The notes beneath the pieces are model-generated. The model did no database searches, was not told the DNA's origin, and saw only the letters and a program-made list of their open reading frames with translations. From Mimachlamys varia (Eukaryota; Mollusca; Bivalvia; Pectinida; Pectinidae), in NCBI GenBank assembly GCA_947623455.1, contig OX392527.1, positions 27,830,201 through 27,894,200 of the forward strand: DNA of 64,000 nt, read 5' to 3'. This document shows, piece after piece, positions 32,225 to 45,873 of the stretch; within the stretch, counting starts at the first letter, position 1, and every line of letters starts with the position of its first letter. Made by a program: the position numbers and the translations under genes.

Positions 32225-35200
32225 TTTCTTTTTATTACATTTTCGAAATTCCCAAAATTCTGAATTCATTGTTAAAATCTGCGGTTACAATTGATCGGGG
32301 TGGAGTGTCTAAAACTTATAGAATATTAACATGCCACAGGATGAAGTTGTAGTTTTTGTTAAAAATATATTAAAAATACAAAAACATATTATTAAAAATC
32401 ATTAGATATCTATCCAAAAACTATTAAGGTTTATAATTTCCTTACTTTATATGATTTGATTCTAGAAAAACGAAAAAAGGACACAATAGTTCGCATTGAT
32501 ATCGGACCGAAACTTATATCATAAGTTGATATAAGATTTCTTATATCATCACTAGTGATGTTATAAGCAGTGATGATATTTTAAGTTTAAGTTTTAAGAA
32601 GCTGATATTTTCTGATATTTCACTGGTAAAAATGTAATAAAAGATAATATACGTTTCTTATTGATATATATTCATTGGTGTTTGTGTCATGTATTACATA
32701 CGGTTTGTTGATATCTGTATATATGAAGTGTATTAGGAAAAACAAAACATGCAAAGTCCTTGTGATGATCAAAGACTATTTCGAAAGGATAGCACCATTA
32801 TGTCACCACACTACCTTAGTAACATGACGTCACAAAATACACAAGACAAAATGTTGTAATTTGGTTTTGATATTTTCATCAATTGGTCAGCTTTCTTTTC
32901 TCTAAGAATATATATATATATTATGTGTATAAATGCATAAAGTTTCTTCCAACCTCCCTAGCGTTATTACTGTTTAGATAATGATTAGGGGAAAAATTCA
33001 TTCAAGAAATAAAAGTTCATTAAGAAGTTTTGAATTTAAACCACACATGTATGTGAGAAAAGGCTTATTATGCTATGAATAAATATGTTATGATTTTTTT
33101 CAAAGGAAATTAATTACGTTTGATAAGGTAATTTCGAAATGAAATTAAAAAAAACCCACGTAACTTTATGAATTAAAAATTATTGAATAAATACACATAT
33201 TTCGGTTAATCGGTGAACTAATTTAAAAATGATAATGAAGTAGATAAACCATTTGATTGAGTAGGCACCAAAACGATATCATGATCATTTAATATCTATG
33301 TAACATGTCAATAAATTTGACATATTTTGTATAGAATGAAAAACGAACTGTTTAAATTTCTAATTGTGATCATTATACGATTAAGAACCAGGAATATTAA
33401 TGATACTCATGCTGTCAAAAATGCAAAATATCTTCAAATCCAGTTACAGACTATAACAATTTGATGATTGGGATAATTAATAAATAGAAATATAACTCTC
33501 TATAGTTTATTCAAAAAAGAGTAATTCGTATCATATGTCTTTTCAAACACCATCACTTTCACATGTAATGAAATCGTATTTCGTTTTCATACATGGCACA
33601 TTAAATAAGACTACGATGACACAGCTACTTTGAGCTAACACCCCCCTCCCTGTATACATGTGACGCCTTGTTTGGCATGTGTTCGCTTCAGATAATTTGT
33701 TTAGTTAAACCTGGTAGAATTGGACGCTATTTAATGTAGTTCGCCCCGCCGGTGGTCCAGGGATGGTCTGGATGTGAGCTGAGAGCGACGTTATTTACAC
33801 AAAATGGAGAGGCTTCATTCAGCCTGATTGACCCGTCTTATTGTGTTTTGTATGAAGAGCAAGCCTACAGACATGACATGATAATTGGCCTTGTAAATCT
33901 GTTAAAGGAAATTCTCGCATGGACATTACTCTGCTGTTCCTTTCACAATGATATTAGTTTCCATAATTTAGCTCATATACAGTTTTGAAAATGCGATATT
34001 GAGATTTATTCCTCTTCAGATCTTTAAGTTTTTAAATATCTGAAATTTGGAAAATGTGATGTAAATATAATACCATGACTATTATTTTCGTTTCCATAAG
34101 AATTATGTTGTAATTGGACACACATAAGTAAATAAAATATAGAATAATTACGACGAGTAAAATTACACTGTCAATTCTTTATTAAGTACTTCATTTCCAA
34201 ACATATTACAACCAGATACTGGTGGTTTTGCTTTTTAATTTCACATTGCGAAGGATGAAAATTTTTTTATTATAGCTTGATGCATTTACTTTATATGCAA
34301 TGTATGTTTTTAGACATAAACAAACACAGGAAACTACAGAATAGAATAATGGCCTGGGAATAATGTTTTTCTTCATATTTATATGAAATATTTTATATTT
34401 TTCAAACACAATTTTTACAAAATTTTCATTTTGTAATATATTTCTATGTCCGTTTTGTTTCTTGCCAATGCACGATTTTTATTAAAATTATTGTTTTTTT
34501 TTTTAATGTGTCTTAGTGTTTTTAAATCATTAAAAAATATCGAACACCATTTTATCACATGCGATACAGAATGTTCCAAAAATGTGATAAATAGACACCC
34601 TAATATAACTTAAAGAGTATTCCTTTTTCTCGGGTTTTTCTAATGGCAAATGTATAAAATCAACAATGTCGTCAGAATTAAAACTCCTTGAAATATTTAC
34701 CTGATAATATTTTCAAGGATGCAAGTTAAAATATCCAGACTGTCCTTGTGCTGGTATAATAAAGAAACATACTAAATGTCACTGTTAACATAATTATACA
34801 CATTGTTATTTTCATATTAAATCCTTGTAAGATATGAGTAAATCCATCGAATTTATGACACATATTATATTGGAACCTGTCCATAATCCACTTGTTTGTC
34901 GGCCTTCCATACACTGCTGATCCACACTCACGTGTCGTTGTCAGATCCTGATTCCAAATTCAAAGTAGATTAAAACAAATATATGTTTGGTGGTTAACTG
35001 TCTCCTTATGTATGGTCGAAAACTAAATATCCCATATAATAGAAGCACATTAAAACAGTTTTATCAAAACATTAACAGATTGCTGCAGAAATTAGAGAGA
35101 CAGAGAAAGAAAGACGAACATCATCTCCCTCCAACATTTACATTTTATTAATCTTAGCTTTTTCAGTATTGGGATAAGGTTTTTATATGACAGAATATGC

Positions 35201-36284
35201 CACAAGGTGCCATCCCTAGTTTGTGCGAGAACAGCAAGTCGAGGGAGAGAAGGGAAACCGTGCATGGTACGCCTAGTACAAAGTCCACACGATCCCTATC
35301 AAATAACCATAATGATAAAATACATATGACCAAGTCCTTCATTTACGGATATGTGAATATATATTTACAATGAACTTGTTGCATGAAAAAGATTTATGAA
35401 TAACTATCCTTAATATTCATGTTTTCAACATTCAAGCGCAATTTATATGTAAAAACCTAGACAGTTTATGAATCGTCTTACCATGAACAGTCAGTCAATA
35501 AATAATGATGATAATGTAGATTTTAGAGATAAAATATTATCTGCCAGGAGCATTTACATGTTTAAAATGGTTACCATTAATTGTATGCACGCCTCATAAG
35601 CGTTCTATGACACAATGCTTCTAACATGAAGCTCATTACTTGATATAAAATATCTCAATGCAATGGTCACTCTGCAAAACCCGATGCGTTATATTTCTTA
35701 TTGTACCTTATTTTTACTGTTACACGAAGTATGTAGTACTCCTGTTATTCAACAATGATATATTTTAAAAAATATATTTAGGAGCCCAAACAGAAATATA
35801 TGAACGTTTGATGAAATTTACCTTATATGAAAAGGCATCTATCACTGATCATTGATAAATTACATTTTTCTACACCATACAAACATAATTAAATTGATTG
35901 TTTTCAATGAACTAAATACGTTCCTAATTAACTCTAACACAGCCTAAATTCATTACAATATGAATTGAAGAAAATACCGTGATACAGAATACGATAAAAA
36001 AAATCAAATTGTTTTTCACATATTTCATTTTTTTTTTTTTTTGATAATTAATTTCTTTGCATCACTCAATCATATTACCATGCAGCATTATCATAGATAT
36101 ACTTACAGATTTAGGTATGAACAAAAATACAGATTTTCCGGTAGACTGCTGGTATTCAAAATGGAACAAACTGTGCTCCACGTACATTTGTATTCTTAGC
36201 TGACTCGTTTCTATTTCATTAGAGGCTGAATTTGTCTAGGAGCTTATCAGGGCAGGTAACAAAAATCTTATTAAATCTTTCAAT
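32225..36284. other. Gene-free region with one richer island
   Basis: Long AT-rich stretch. 33690-33960 is distinctly more complex and GC-richer (near CGCCCCGCCGGTGGTCC) and has a 78-codon open frame, but it shows no family match or splice pair. 35190-35310 is a smaller island. Either could be a conserved non-coding element. Confidence 0.35.
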
Positions 36285-36780
36285 TTCACTTTCAGATAAT
36301 ATTATATCGACGATGTGTTGTCTGTAACAACAAGCAATTGAATGACCTAGTTGATTGTATTTACCTTTCTGAACTTGAAATCAAGAATCAAGAATACTTT
36401 TCTGCATCAGCTACTTTCCTCGATCTTTACTTAAGCTATGACCAATATGGGTAGCTTACTCTCTTTCTTGATAGTAATATCTCTGCTTCTTCAATCTATT
36501 ATGTTGAGATGTCGCAGTTTACAAACTAACGGCACAGGGATTCGAGACATACATGTTGAAGAATACTTTGGGCAAGGTGTATTGTTGTCAACTTTCTCAA
36601 ATTGAGAGATGTTCTTTATTCTGGTGTGATGCTAGACGTTTTTCGTAGACGTTTTGAATATGCTCATTAGTATGCATGCTTGTTATGATTAGGAATGATG
36701 CCGCAGTTCTCACTTAGACAACATGACATATACTTAGATATGGCCTATATTTACATGACGGATTTGATGTTTCATGTACT
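36285..36780 (+). pseudogene. Decayed YIDD reverse-transcriptase fragment (copy I)
   Basis: The frame-broken translation includes YIDDVLSVTT, then LTYLSELEIKNQ- and TFLDLYLSYDQ-like segments matching copies at 41453 and 59639. It runs on into LDSNISASS and the conserved 3' module (TCTCACTTAGACAACATGAC, TACTTAGATATGGCC). Multiple frameshifts and stops. Confidence 0.75.
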
Positions 36781-39624
36781 TGGTCGTCAAATATAACATT
36801 ATTATGTTGTTTGTATCTTTATATCGTTTGGGTTTATAGCAAAACATTCTATACTTAATATATAAATATAGAATGATTCACATTGATGTACTCGAACAAA
36901 GACTGTTACGAGAAGAAATTGCTTAAGGAACAAACATCAGAGGGAAGATATTTGGAATGCATACTTAACGTTTTTAGAAGATAGTAATGTTTGAATATGT
37001 TTGGTAAATGCCAGTACAAACACTTGATTGATCTGAGAACAAGATATCTTTATCAACTCAAAATAGAAAAAGAATTTAGGAATTTCAAATTTGAATATAT
37101 TTGATACTTTTTTCATATAGAACACATCTTCATAACCGATCACATCAAAGCACTACTGATTTTTACATATTTTATTGCGCAGCGTTTATTTCCGTTTTAC
37201 ATTGTGGTGAATTTGTATCAGAATAACGCCTGTGGTGTCACTCCCCGTGTGGTTTGGTAACTTTAGATCACTCATTATTTATGTGCTGGAATGTAAAGCT
37301 ACACAGTTGTAGGCAACAGCCCTGACTTAGTGTCAAGATACCCTAATTACCAGTCCCAGTTTGACAAATTGCGTACACTGACAGTCTTCAAAACCTAGCG
37401 GCTTCATAACAGATATATGTATCTTATTCTTACTAAATTACCTTAGAACCGTGCCAATATTATTTATGTGCAATTTGTACGGATTCTGGTAACCACTCAG
37501 AGAAACCTAATCCTCAACAACACCCTTTCATGTCATTGTAGTGATATTTTGATATATTTTATTGTCGAAATATGAATGCCTGGGCTGTTTTCAGTAAAAT
37601 GTAATAAAGTATCAGTTCCGATGTGGTTTGAAAGGGACAGAGAAAAGGAAACATTATACCTAGTGGTTTGTACGAGGTGTCCTCTTGACGAAGGATTTCC
37701 TTTGGTTGATATTGCTTTATAATAAATAGCATGTCTGAAGCGAAACACTTTGTCGATTCAAGTAATCAGTTATAATCAATCATATGGAGACGTTGTTTTA
37801 TGTGAAAACCTCCATTAAAGTCAGGTCTGTACCGTGAACTAACGTCTTACTTCAGCCCGGAGTCGTCTGGCGTCTATGTCCCGCCCCTGTCTGATTTGGA
37901 AATACAATGATAAAAAATAGTAATGTGCTATTTGTTAAACTACATCGCATTGTTTCATTCAATGTACCAATTGTTTTTAAAAATTAGTGAAATTAAAAAT
38001 ATCAAATATTTCATTCCGTAGTCTATCGGATAAGCAATTGGATATGATAGAAAATTAATATAAAAAATATCTTCCGTTTTGATCATTAATAAATGAACTC
38101 TTTATGATGTCATAATTTCTCGGCAGTGAAAATCGTACCGTGAAAAAGTAGTAGTGACCCTTTCTCATAAAGGGGTATGGTCTCATGAATATCAGTTATG
38201 TGATAAATATAATCTTGCACTTGTGTCAATTTCATAGGGAATTTATCAAACAAGTTCAATAATTTTATATGTCACCAAATGCTTGTGACATATTTAAGTA
38301 TTTATCTCGGTTATTCATTTCGATATAACATTGACAATATATCTGTATATCTGTAGATGACATTGTGATGGATGTATGATTCATTTACATGTATCTGTTT
38401 GGATTTTGATTTGTTCAAACATTCTGAAATTGAAGTCAAGTAAAGTCGGGTGTGATAGGAACAAATAGGAAGGAGAGGGAAATACGATGAAGTTGGAAAG
38501 ACAGAAAAAACTTATCCCCATTCAAATACCAAGTGAGGTGCCATTGCAATACCTTCGAGGAAGTAAAATATGTGATTTCATTTTTAAATAATTGAAAGAA
38601 ATGTAAACTGGTAAACATATTTTTTTAAATAATTGAAAAAACAAAAACTGGTAAACACATTTTTAAATAATTAAGAGAAATGTAAACTGGTAAACATCTT
38701 CTCCAGGTGAAAACATGGGCAAACAAGAACCTTAAAATCGTTTTCTTACCAATCTTCACAAGTAGTAAACCAGCGAATGCTATTGATGTATTGGTACGAA
38801 TTAATCCAAATCAAACATAAAACATCATTTCAACATAGAAGATGTTGATACGTGATATGTTTTAATCAGTATGCTAAAATATAATTTATACAATCTTATC
38901 AGCCTGCGAGTACAATGGTATGATGGATAATTCCTCGCAGGATCCCGGTGACCAACATGCCCCCTGCATTTAGCACTCGGTGTATATTTGCGATAACCAG
39001 TACAGACTACTTCATCAAAAAGATTAAATCTAACATAAATTACAATTTTTAAGTCTGTTCCTTCAAAACAAATGACACTTTAAAGAAATTTAAATAAAAA
39101 AAAATAATTACCTGATTTTGAAAATTGAAACAAATGATATGTTCAAATTACACTGATACAAATTGAAATTGGCCGTATCAAGTAAATAGTATTCATGGGG
39201 AGCCCTGTGTGATTAGAGGTACCGAGATAACAAGCTGCTACCTCTGTCCCATTAACATTGTTATTAAGTGTGACTGATCGTGCGAAGGTTTTTAAATTGC
39301 CAATCAGTCATACTTAATTTGTTCAAAGTGTTAAATCTTATCAAAGTAAATTTGTTTGAAATTATCAGATATTTTAAATTAATCTTTTCTAAATTGTTGG
39401 CATTTTTCAGGTAACCTGATGCTAATTTAATGCCAAAAAATAAGATACACTTTGTTATTACCGAATTCGATAATGAATGAAAGACTATTTAATATATCAT
39501 TTGCAAAGCAGAGCCTCTGACGAGTTCCTTGATTAATTATAGTATCAATTATTTTAAGTTTCTTGTGATATTTATGACGTAACTTTACCATTGCTAAGTA
39601 CATATATATATGTATAAATCAGAA
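36781..39624. other. Gene-free region
   Basis: AT-rich. Richer islands occur at 37200-37380 and 37800-37900 (GTCCCGCCCC), together with a short tandem repeat at 38581-38698 and a 16-bp-arm hairpin at 39263-39318. No exon is supported. Confidence 0.35.
38581..38698. repeat. Three-copy tandem repeat of about 40 bp
   Basis: TTTTAAATAATTGAAA / AAACTGGTAAACA blocks are repeated three times with small indels. Confidence 0.75.
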
Positions 39625-39900
39625 AATTCCAAAGCATCAACAAAATCTCAATCCGAACTCAAAATCTAGTAAACAAGGAGAAAATTATGAACAAGGGGAA
39701 TATTTACACATAGGGCCGTGTAAAAGTACAAGATAATAAGACGAGGTTTCTTCTGCTTCATCGACGACACCCGCTATGTAAAACTAAATCAGATCCATTT
39801 AAAAGCCATCGCTTGAAAATGAGAACTGAAGCATAATACTCGATCACAACAGGTTTCAAAAATGTCCATCTTCATACCATAAAAGGATGTAGAATATAAA
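39625..39900 (-). mobile_element. Decayed retrotransposon module (copy D)
   Basis: Plus-strand landmarks AGCATCAACAAAATC, CCGAACTCAAAATC, TTCATCGACGACACCCGCTA and AAAATGAGAACTGAAGCATA, then CATACCATAAAAGGATGTAG. Same order as in copies A, C and E. Confidence 0.7.
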
Positions 39901-40369
39901 TACATTAAAATCAATCATCTTAACAATAAATATACCGATTTTATATCAGTTAATACATTTAAAGACGACGGAACACACACATGTGCTGTGTTTTTCCCCC
40001 ATTTTTTGCCATGTTTTTGTAAACGTAAACCTAATTTGAAGTAACACATTAACCAACAAACCCAATAGGGAATTAATATCATAACCGTCCTCAGATTTAA
40101 AATATATCTTATCTAAAGATGGTATTGCTATTAGAGGATACAATTCAGAATTCATGTGAAATCAAAAGGTCAGGCACATTTTGATACTTTTTGTTTAACA
40201 AGACATTAATATGAATGTCGGATATTTCAATCTTCACGTAAAAACGCATTCTATCTGGATACAAAATATCATCTCTTTCACAACAGCTACTTTTAATGCA
40301 TATTTAGTCAGATGAAAAACAATGAAATAACAATGATAATATTATATCAAAATGCCATTAATAAGCAAG

Positions 40370-40845
40370 AAAAAAATCCTCACAATTGATCAAACTAGGG
40401 GCAAAAATACAAAGGAAATATTTAGACGAAGACCATTGAAAATGTACAAGAGAATAAGACCAGGTATTCCGGAAGAGTAAGCGTTTTCTCAATGACGTCA
40501 CCCGCCATGTAAATCTTGGTCACATCCAAGTAAATGTCACGAGTTCAAAGTGAGAACGGAGACATCAGTATATATCACAGCAAATAGGCATGCTTATTAG
40601 CATACTACCTTCGTATCGTACAGGGATACAGACTATTTCACGATGATACCATCATGCTAACCATAAAACTTGTGTTAGTCCTCATCAATCTGCACCCCTT
40701 GAATTTTTGTGCCGTAAATATGTTCGTCGGCAGCTGAAATATATCACGAAAATATCGATATCTATAGCAAGCCCTAGAATATTGAATTTAATACGACATG
40801 TAAACACCGTAATTTGGGACGTAAACGAAGCGAACACAGTATGTT
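40370..40845 (-). mobile_element. Decayed retrotransposon module (copy E)
   Basis: Plus-strand landmarks AAGAGAATAAGACCAGGTAT, TCCGGAAGAGTAAGCG, CACCCGCCATGTAAATC, TTCAAAGTGAGAACGGAGAC, GTACAGGGATACAGACTATT, GTGCCGTAAATATG and GCAAGCCCTAGAATA. One of the longer 3' modules. Confidence 0.72.
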
Positions 40846-41452
40846 AATCCAGACATTTAAAAAGTTTTTAACAATACCATTTTTTTCTGATCGGAAGAAT
40901 CAATAAACATGTCTAGTATATGTGCCTTATTAATTTGATGAATCAAAATGATGTAATGTTATTATTCATTAATTACCATCAATACATTTTACAAATATTC
41001 GTGACATGTATTTGTTATCTAGTCGCTGAACCTTGTTTAACGCAAGCTCTGTTACGTTTATCAAACATAAATTGTGTATCAATATCATATCACGTAAACA
41101 AAAATAGATAAGGTTGGTCCTGATTAGCTATCCTTTGCTTAAAAATTGTTATCAGGTGAAATGGCAGTTGCCGTTTCCTTATATGCGGTATTACAACTCC
41201 ATTATACCGCATCTAGCACACACTCTACTCACATGTGCCTAAATGACCTTAGCTGATAAAAGGTTGCTAAACTCAACAGCGAAACCAAACCTAAGGCCAA
41301 ACTTTCCGTCCAAGTCTTGTGATATTGGTTTATACCCAATTGCTTCCCTGTGTTCTATCGGTATATTTAAATCCTCGATAGATGGAGTAACATCCCTGTT
41401 TAATTAAATTAAATTACCCCGTAGCCGCTTGGCCAATGCAATGCCATGATGG

Positions 41453-42110
41453 ATGGTATTGTATTCCAAATTTTACATTGCACTTAAAGGTCCTGTGCCA
41501 TGTTTAAGGAGTGATATGGAAAACCTTGCCAAATCTTTCAATTTCTCTTTTAGGTATATCGACGATGTGTTGTCTTTAAACAACAAGAAATTTGCTGACC
41601 TAGTCGATCGTATATACCCTACTGAACTTAAGATTAAAGACACAACATACTCTCCTACATCAGCTTCTTACCTCGATCTTTACTTAAACCATGACAAACA
41701 CGGGCAACTAACTATTAAGCTGCATGATAAACTTGACGATTTCGATTTTCCGATCGTGAACTTTCCTTTACCTTTCTTGATAGTAACATCCCGCTTCTCC
41801 ATTCTATACTGTTTACATGTTGCAGTTAATTCGATATTCTAGGGCTTACTTGTTTTGATTGACAATGATGATTTGGTTCTCATTTCGAGGATTGGTGCGT
41901 ACTTGGATGTGACCAATAACATGGCGGGTATCGTCGATGAAGCAGAAGACGCATACTCTTCCGGAACACTGGTCTTATTCTCTTGTAATTTTAAGAGGGT
42001 CTCCATGAAAATATATCCTTTGTTCCTAGTTTGCTTTTGTTTAATCGATTTTGAGTTCGGATTATGCTTTTGTTGACGCTTTGGTATTCTCTGATTTTTT
42101 CATTACGAGT
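41453..42110 (+). pseudogene. Retrotransposon fragment: YIDD reverse-transcriptase palm plus 3' module (copy F)
   Basis: The open part (41480-41770) encodes KGPVPCLRSDMENLAKSF, then NFSFRYIDDVLSLNN with the reverse-transcriptase motif C box YIDD, DLVDRIYPTELKIKD, SASYLDLYLN and DDFDFPIVNFPL. After NFPL the frame shifts away from the LDSNIP continuation seen in copy I. It is followed by the 3' module ending TTGACGCTTTGGTATTCTCT (42077-42096). It belongs to a widespread invertebrate retroelement family whose class (Penelope-like, DIRS-like or other) I cannot fix from this fragment. The 5' part of the polymerase and any endonuclease are missing. Confidence 0.8.
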
Positions 42111-45100
42111 ACCCTCTTCAACGGAGAATTACTCTATGTCAAACTTACTTTAACTTTTGAATTAGTGAATGAAGATTACTTACAAAATCAGCAAACTGTA
42201 AAATGTGTTTTTATCTTTTGAAATTAACAGAACTAATTTTACTATTTAAATTAACAAATTTACGGGGTTTTACGCACCTGTCCCTTCTGCTTCTACAACA
42301 GTTTAGAAATTTTGCATTTCCACCTTTGGGCCCCTAGCATCACTGAATAATTCTAGGAGGACGAAATAGCTGTATGATGCAGTTTAATTCATTTTTCGGC
42401 ATACTGTTTCTATTACTAAATTTAAAAGGTGTAGCATATGTGTGTTATGTCATCTTTAATGATAGGGAGTAGCAGACTCTGTCGGTGGATGTTTTAGTCC
42501 CTGAGGTTTGCTAAAGCCTCATAGCCACAGTTAATCTCATTTGAGTAGTGATACGGTACATAATATACACATTTTCGGCATACTGTATCTATTACTAAAT
42601 TTAAAAGGTGCAGCATTTGTGTGTGTTGCGTCATCCTTTATAGTATTTTACGGCAACGTTTATAGAGACTGTACAGGGCATATTGACAGAGTCAAATCCT
42701 GTAAGAGATACATCAATTAAAAAATGTCGCTTATTAATAAAATACCTAATATAATGTCTAAAGAGTAAGCACAAACTGTTCTTACTGACTCTTATAGTGT
42801 GTCATGATCAATGGTTTATCGGTTAATAATTTTACATGTACATCAGTGGAAAAATATATGAGGAGTTGGTTATGTTATTGATAATGAGTCGTGTAATCAT
42901 TATTATATCGCTGAAGGTAAATGATCTCTTTGTCACAAAATACTTATTGTTGTTTGACATAGCTTCAATACAAATTCATGATAATTTCAGATATAATTCA
43001 TACAGCTTTTGATATGATCTGATAAATGGTAAAGTTTGGTATTGAACAGCGGCGAGGTTCAATAATAGAGTAATCACAATTTTGTATTCACTATGAATGA
43101 ACAGTTTAAGTCTGAAACACCAGCAAAACAGCAAAGGTAATAATAACAAATATGTGATCAAATAGCATCAGGAGGTTAATCAATTGTCATCAAAACCAGA
43201 AGAGGATTGTTATTGCCTATAACGCTGACACTTTGTTGGAAATTTAAAAGATATTAGATCATCCCGAATAATTGCTGTGTGGTCAACTAATATCATGATG
43301 TTTTCCGACTTCAGTTACAAAATATTAAGTTAACGTTGTCTCGTTGCTGCATACAGGTACAGCCTACTCCTTCTTTACACAATAAATATTCCATCGGGCA
43401 AAATCAAAATCACCCGTGGAGTTTAATTTCCAAACGAATGCCGTATAAGTTCAAACAAATAAATAACCGTGTGATTTAGACACATCTAGTGTTTGTGATT
43501 AATTGTAGGTGTATCGAGCCTTGTCACCCGAAGTCTGAACGAGCTGGCAGAATGTGTGCGGTATATTGGTTTGATGATCCCGCCCAGACCTGACACCTCG
43601 GACAGCCGAGAATTGTTGTACTTCCTAACATATTAATACTGCAATTTAATCTATCGCTAAGGCACTGTGGGGAGCCCGGTGAAGTGGCGGAATTTCAAAA
43701 CAAACACTGCGAACTGAGAATCAACAAATGTGACATAGAAATACGATTGTTCGGAAAGTGACATTTGAATGATGTATCCTCAAAAGTGATACAATGACTA
43801 CATAGTATTGTATCTTTAGACTAAAATTGTATGAATTGCTTAATATTTAGCAGTTTGTTTTATTTGTCCTCCAATAAGATTATATCTAAAGAGACTGAAA
43901 CTTATTCTGAAATTAACTGTAAATAATTCCGATTAGTGTTTATGTATTGAAATGGAATGCAAATACGGAGCACCAGATTATCAAAAGAATTGCCACATTA
44001 TTACTATAAGGCGATTTCATAATACGGAATACAATTTCATCTTTAAAAAATAATTCCAAATGTTAGCAACACAAATGCCACATTATTTTTATAGAGCAAT
44101 ACTGACTACCAGAATATCAGATCATTATCGTAAACCGATATTATCCAGAATACGCGATTATCGTCAAAATACCACACTATCATTAAAAAACGATGTTATT
44201 ATAGGGAATTTAAAATTAAAGTCCTTGTTTCATTTTATTATAAAAAGAACCAATGATTTTAGTAAAAGGGTTTTCAAAAAGAAACAAAAAATTAAAAAAA
44301 TTTAAAAAATCGCAATACCATATTAAAGTTTCACGTTTTCGATTTATTATTTAAAATAATAGATTTTAATAAAAAAGGTTTTCCCCCAAAAAATATAGCA
44401 AACATTTATTGATGCTTGATTTGTGAATGATCGGTATTAATTTAGTTGTCTTAATTGCTATCAATGATTTACTCACAAAATCGTCAACACAACAAGGAAA
44501 CTACTTTACTCAACAACGAAAAACACGTCGCATTCGCTGATGATACTGTACAAGAACTTTTTATGTACAATCTAACAGGTGAATGTGTCGCCCTATAAAA
44601 CCAACGACCAGTTAACTTGATGTCCTAACCTGACCTTTACAACAAGACAAGGAAGGTAGCCGGACATCACGAATGGACAAATCACAACAACAGGACACAC
44701 ATTGAATGTATGCCTGGCCACACCATTGTGTTACTGACGTAGCCTACCTGTAGGTAGGAATGTCAGGCGAGGTACCTGATTTGTTAGCTCCATTATGGAA
44801 TTTCAAATACAGGGGTCAGTAATACGAGAGTGATAAAGGTCAGTGTATATGTCAAAATGCCAACTCCACACAGACGTAGATCACAAGCTGAGATGTTCGA
44901 CGTTATCAAGACCACTTCATCATAAGGGTAGGGTAATTACAACGGGCAGTGTGTATATATACATAGGATGTCACAGAGCAGTTCATCCGTTATCGGTTCG
45001 CTATTTTACATTTTAAATGTTATTCGTTTTTCAGAATTATGTCAGGTAGTTTTTAACAGATGCGAATTCCTCATACTCAAATGACATTCACAGTGTGTGT

Positions 45101-45640
45101 TCTTCATAATTCTTATTTCATTTGCTATTTGACTCATCCAGTGGCAGAGATCATATACACTATTTCTATAGTGGACATCATAAGATAACGACCATCAGTT
45201 GATTCATTATAATAACTGGATCTTAACACCACACACTACATCAATAAACACAGAAATGTTTCTAGCCTGAGCTCTACCAAACCATTTACTCGATCTCGAC
45301 CATTCTATTTCACAAGTAAATTACCTTTTTTTGTATATCAAGTTTTTATTTGACCAATTTAAAAAAGAAATCTACGAACTATAGCTCTATATAATCTTTT
45401 TAATCAATCGATATACCCAATGATTATACTCAACAAAATTCTATATTTTCTTTGTTAATGACCAAAATCGTTTAGAACACGTAATCCACATACTGTTCTT
45501 TATTAGCATGCAATTATATTATCGATCTACATAACTTCAGACTTATATGTTTGATCTACCAGTATTCGATAGGCTTGTTCGATCTCAACAATTATTTCAA
45601 ATAGTACTATCTCTACTAATATACGTAAATGCGCCCATGC
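42111..45640. other. Gene-free region with a direct repeat and richer islands
   Basis: It holds the dispersed repeat at 42390-42642 and two compositionally richer islands at 43480-43700 and 44580-44990. The second contains TATAAAA (44592) and GTGTATATATACATAGG (about 44949), which could be a TATA promoter, but no downstream gene is recognised. Confidence 0.35.
42390..42642. repeat. Pair of direct repeats (about 65 bp, 179 bp apart) of a dispersed family
   Basis: CGGCATACTGT-TCTATTACT, AAATTTAAAAGGTG(C/T)AGCA and a TGTGTG...GTCATC tail occur at 42397 and 42576. Related pieces lie at 5371-5402, inverted at 56221-56266, and at 61349-61397. Confidence 0.75.
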
Positions 45641-45642
45641 AA

Positions 45643-45663
45643 ATTACAAAAAAAAAAAATGCA

Positions 45664-45694
<31 letters not shown>

Positions 45695-45717
45695 AAAAAA
45701 AAAAAACAAAAGGCAAA
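45643..45717. repeat. A-rich low-complexity tract
   Basis: A runs of 10-16 broken by single C, G or T bases. Lys/Asn-rich and Phe-rich frames across it are artefacts. Confidence 0.9.
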
Positions 45718-45873
45718 AACAAAACAATCCATAATTCTATTAACCCAATTATTTCTCTTCAATAAAGTAGCTCGATCTTTTAATCTAGCATAACTGATAA
45801 AAACAAAAAGTATTCCGTCATTCATATTGTATTTGAGTTCTTATTTCATTCGCAAACAACACTTCGCAGCTTT

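Noticed and set aside
45547..45825. Lys-rich and Phe/Cys-rich frames
   Set aside because: Translations of the A-rich tract.
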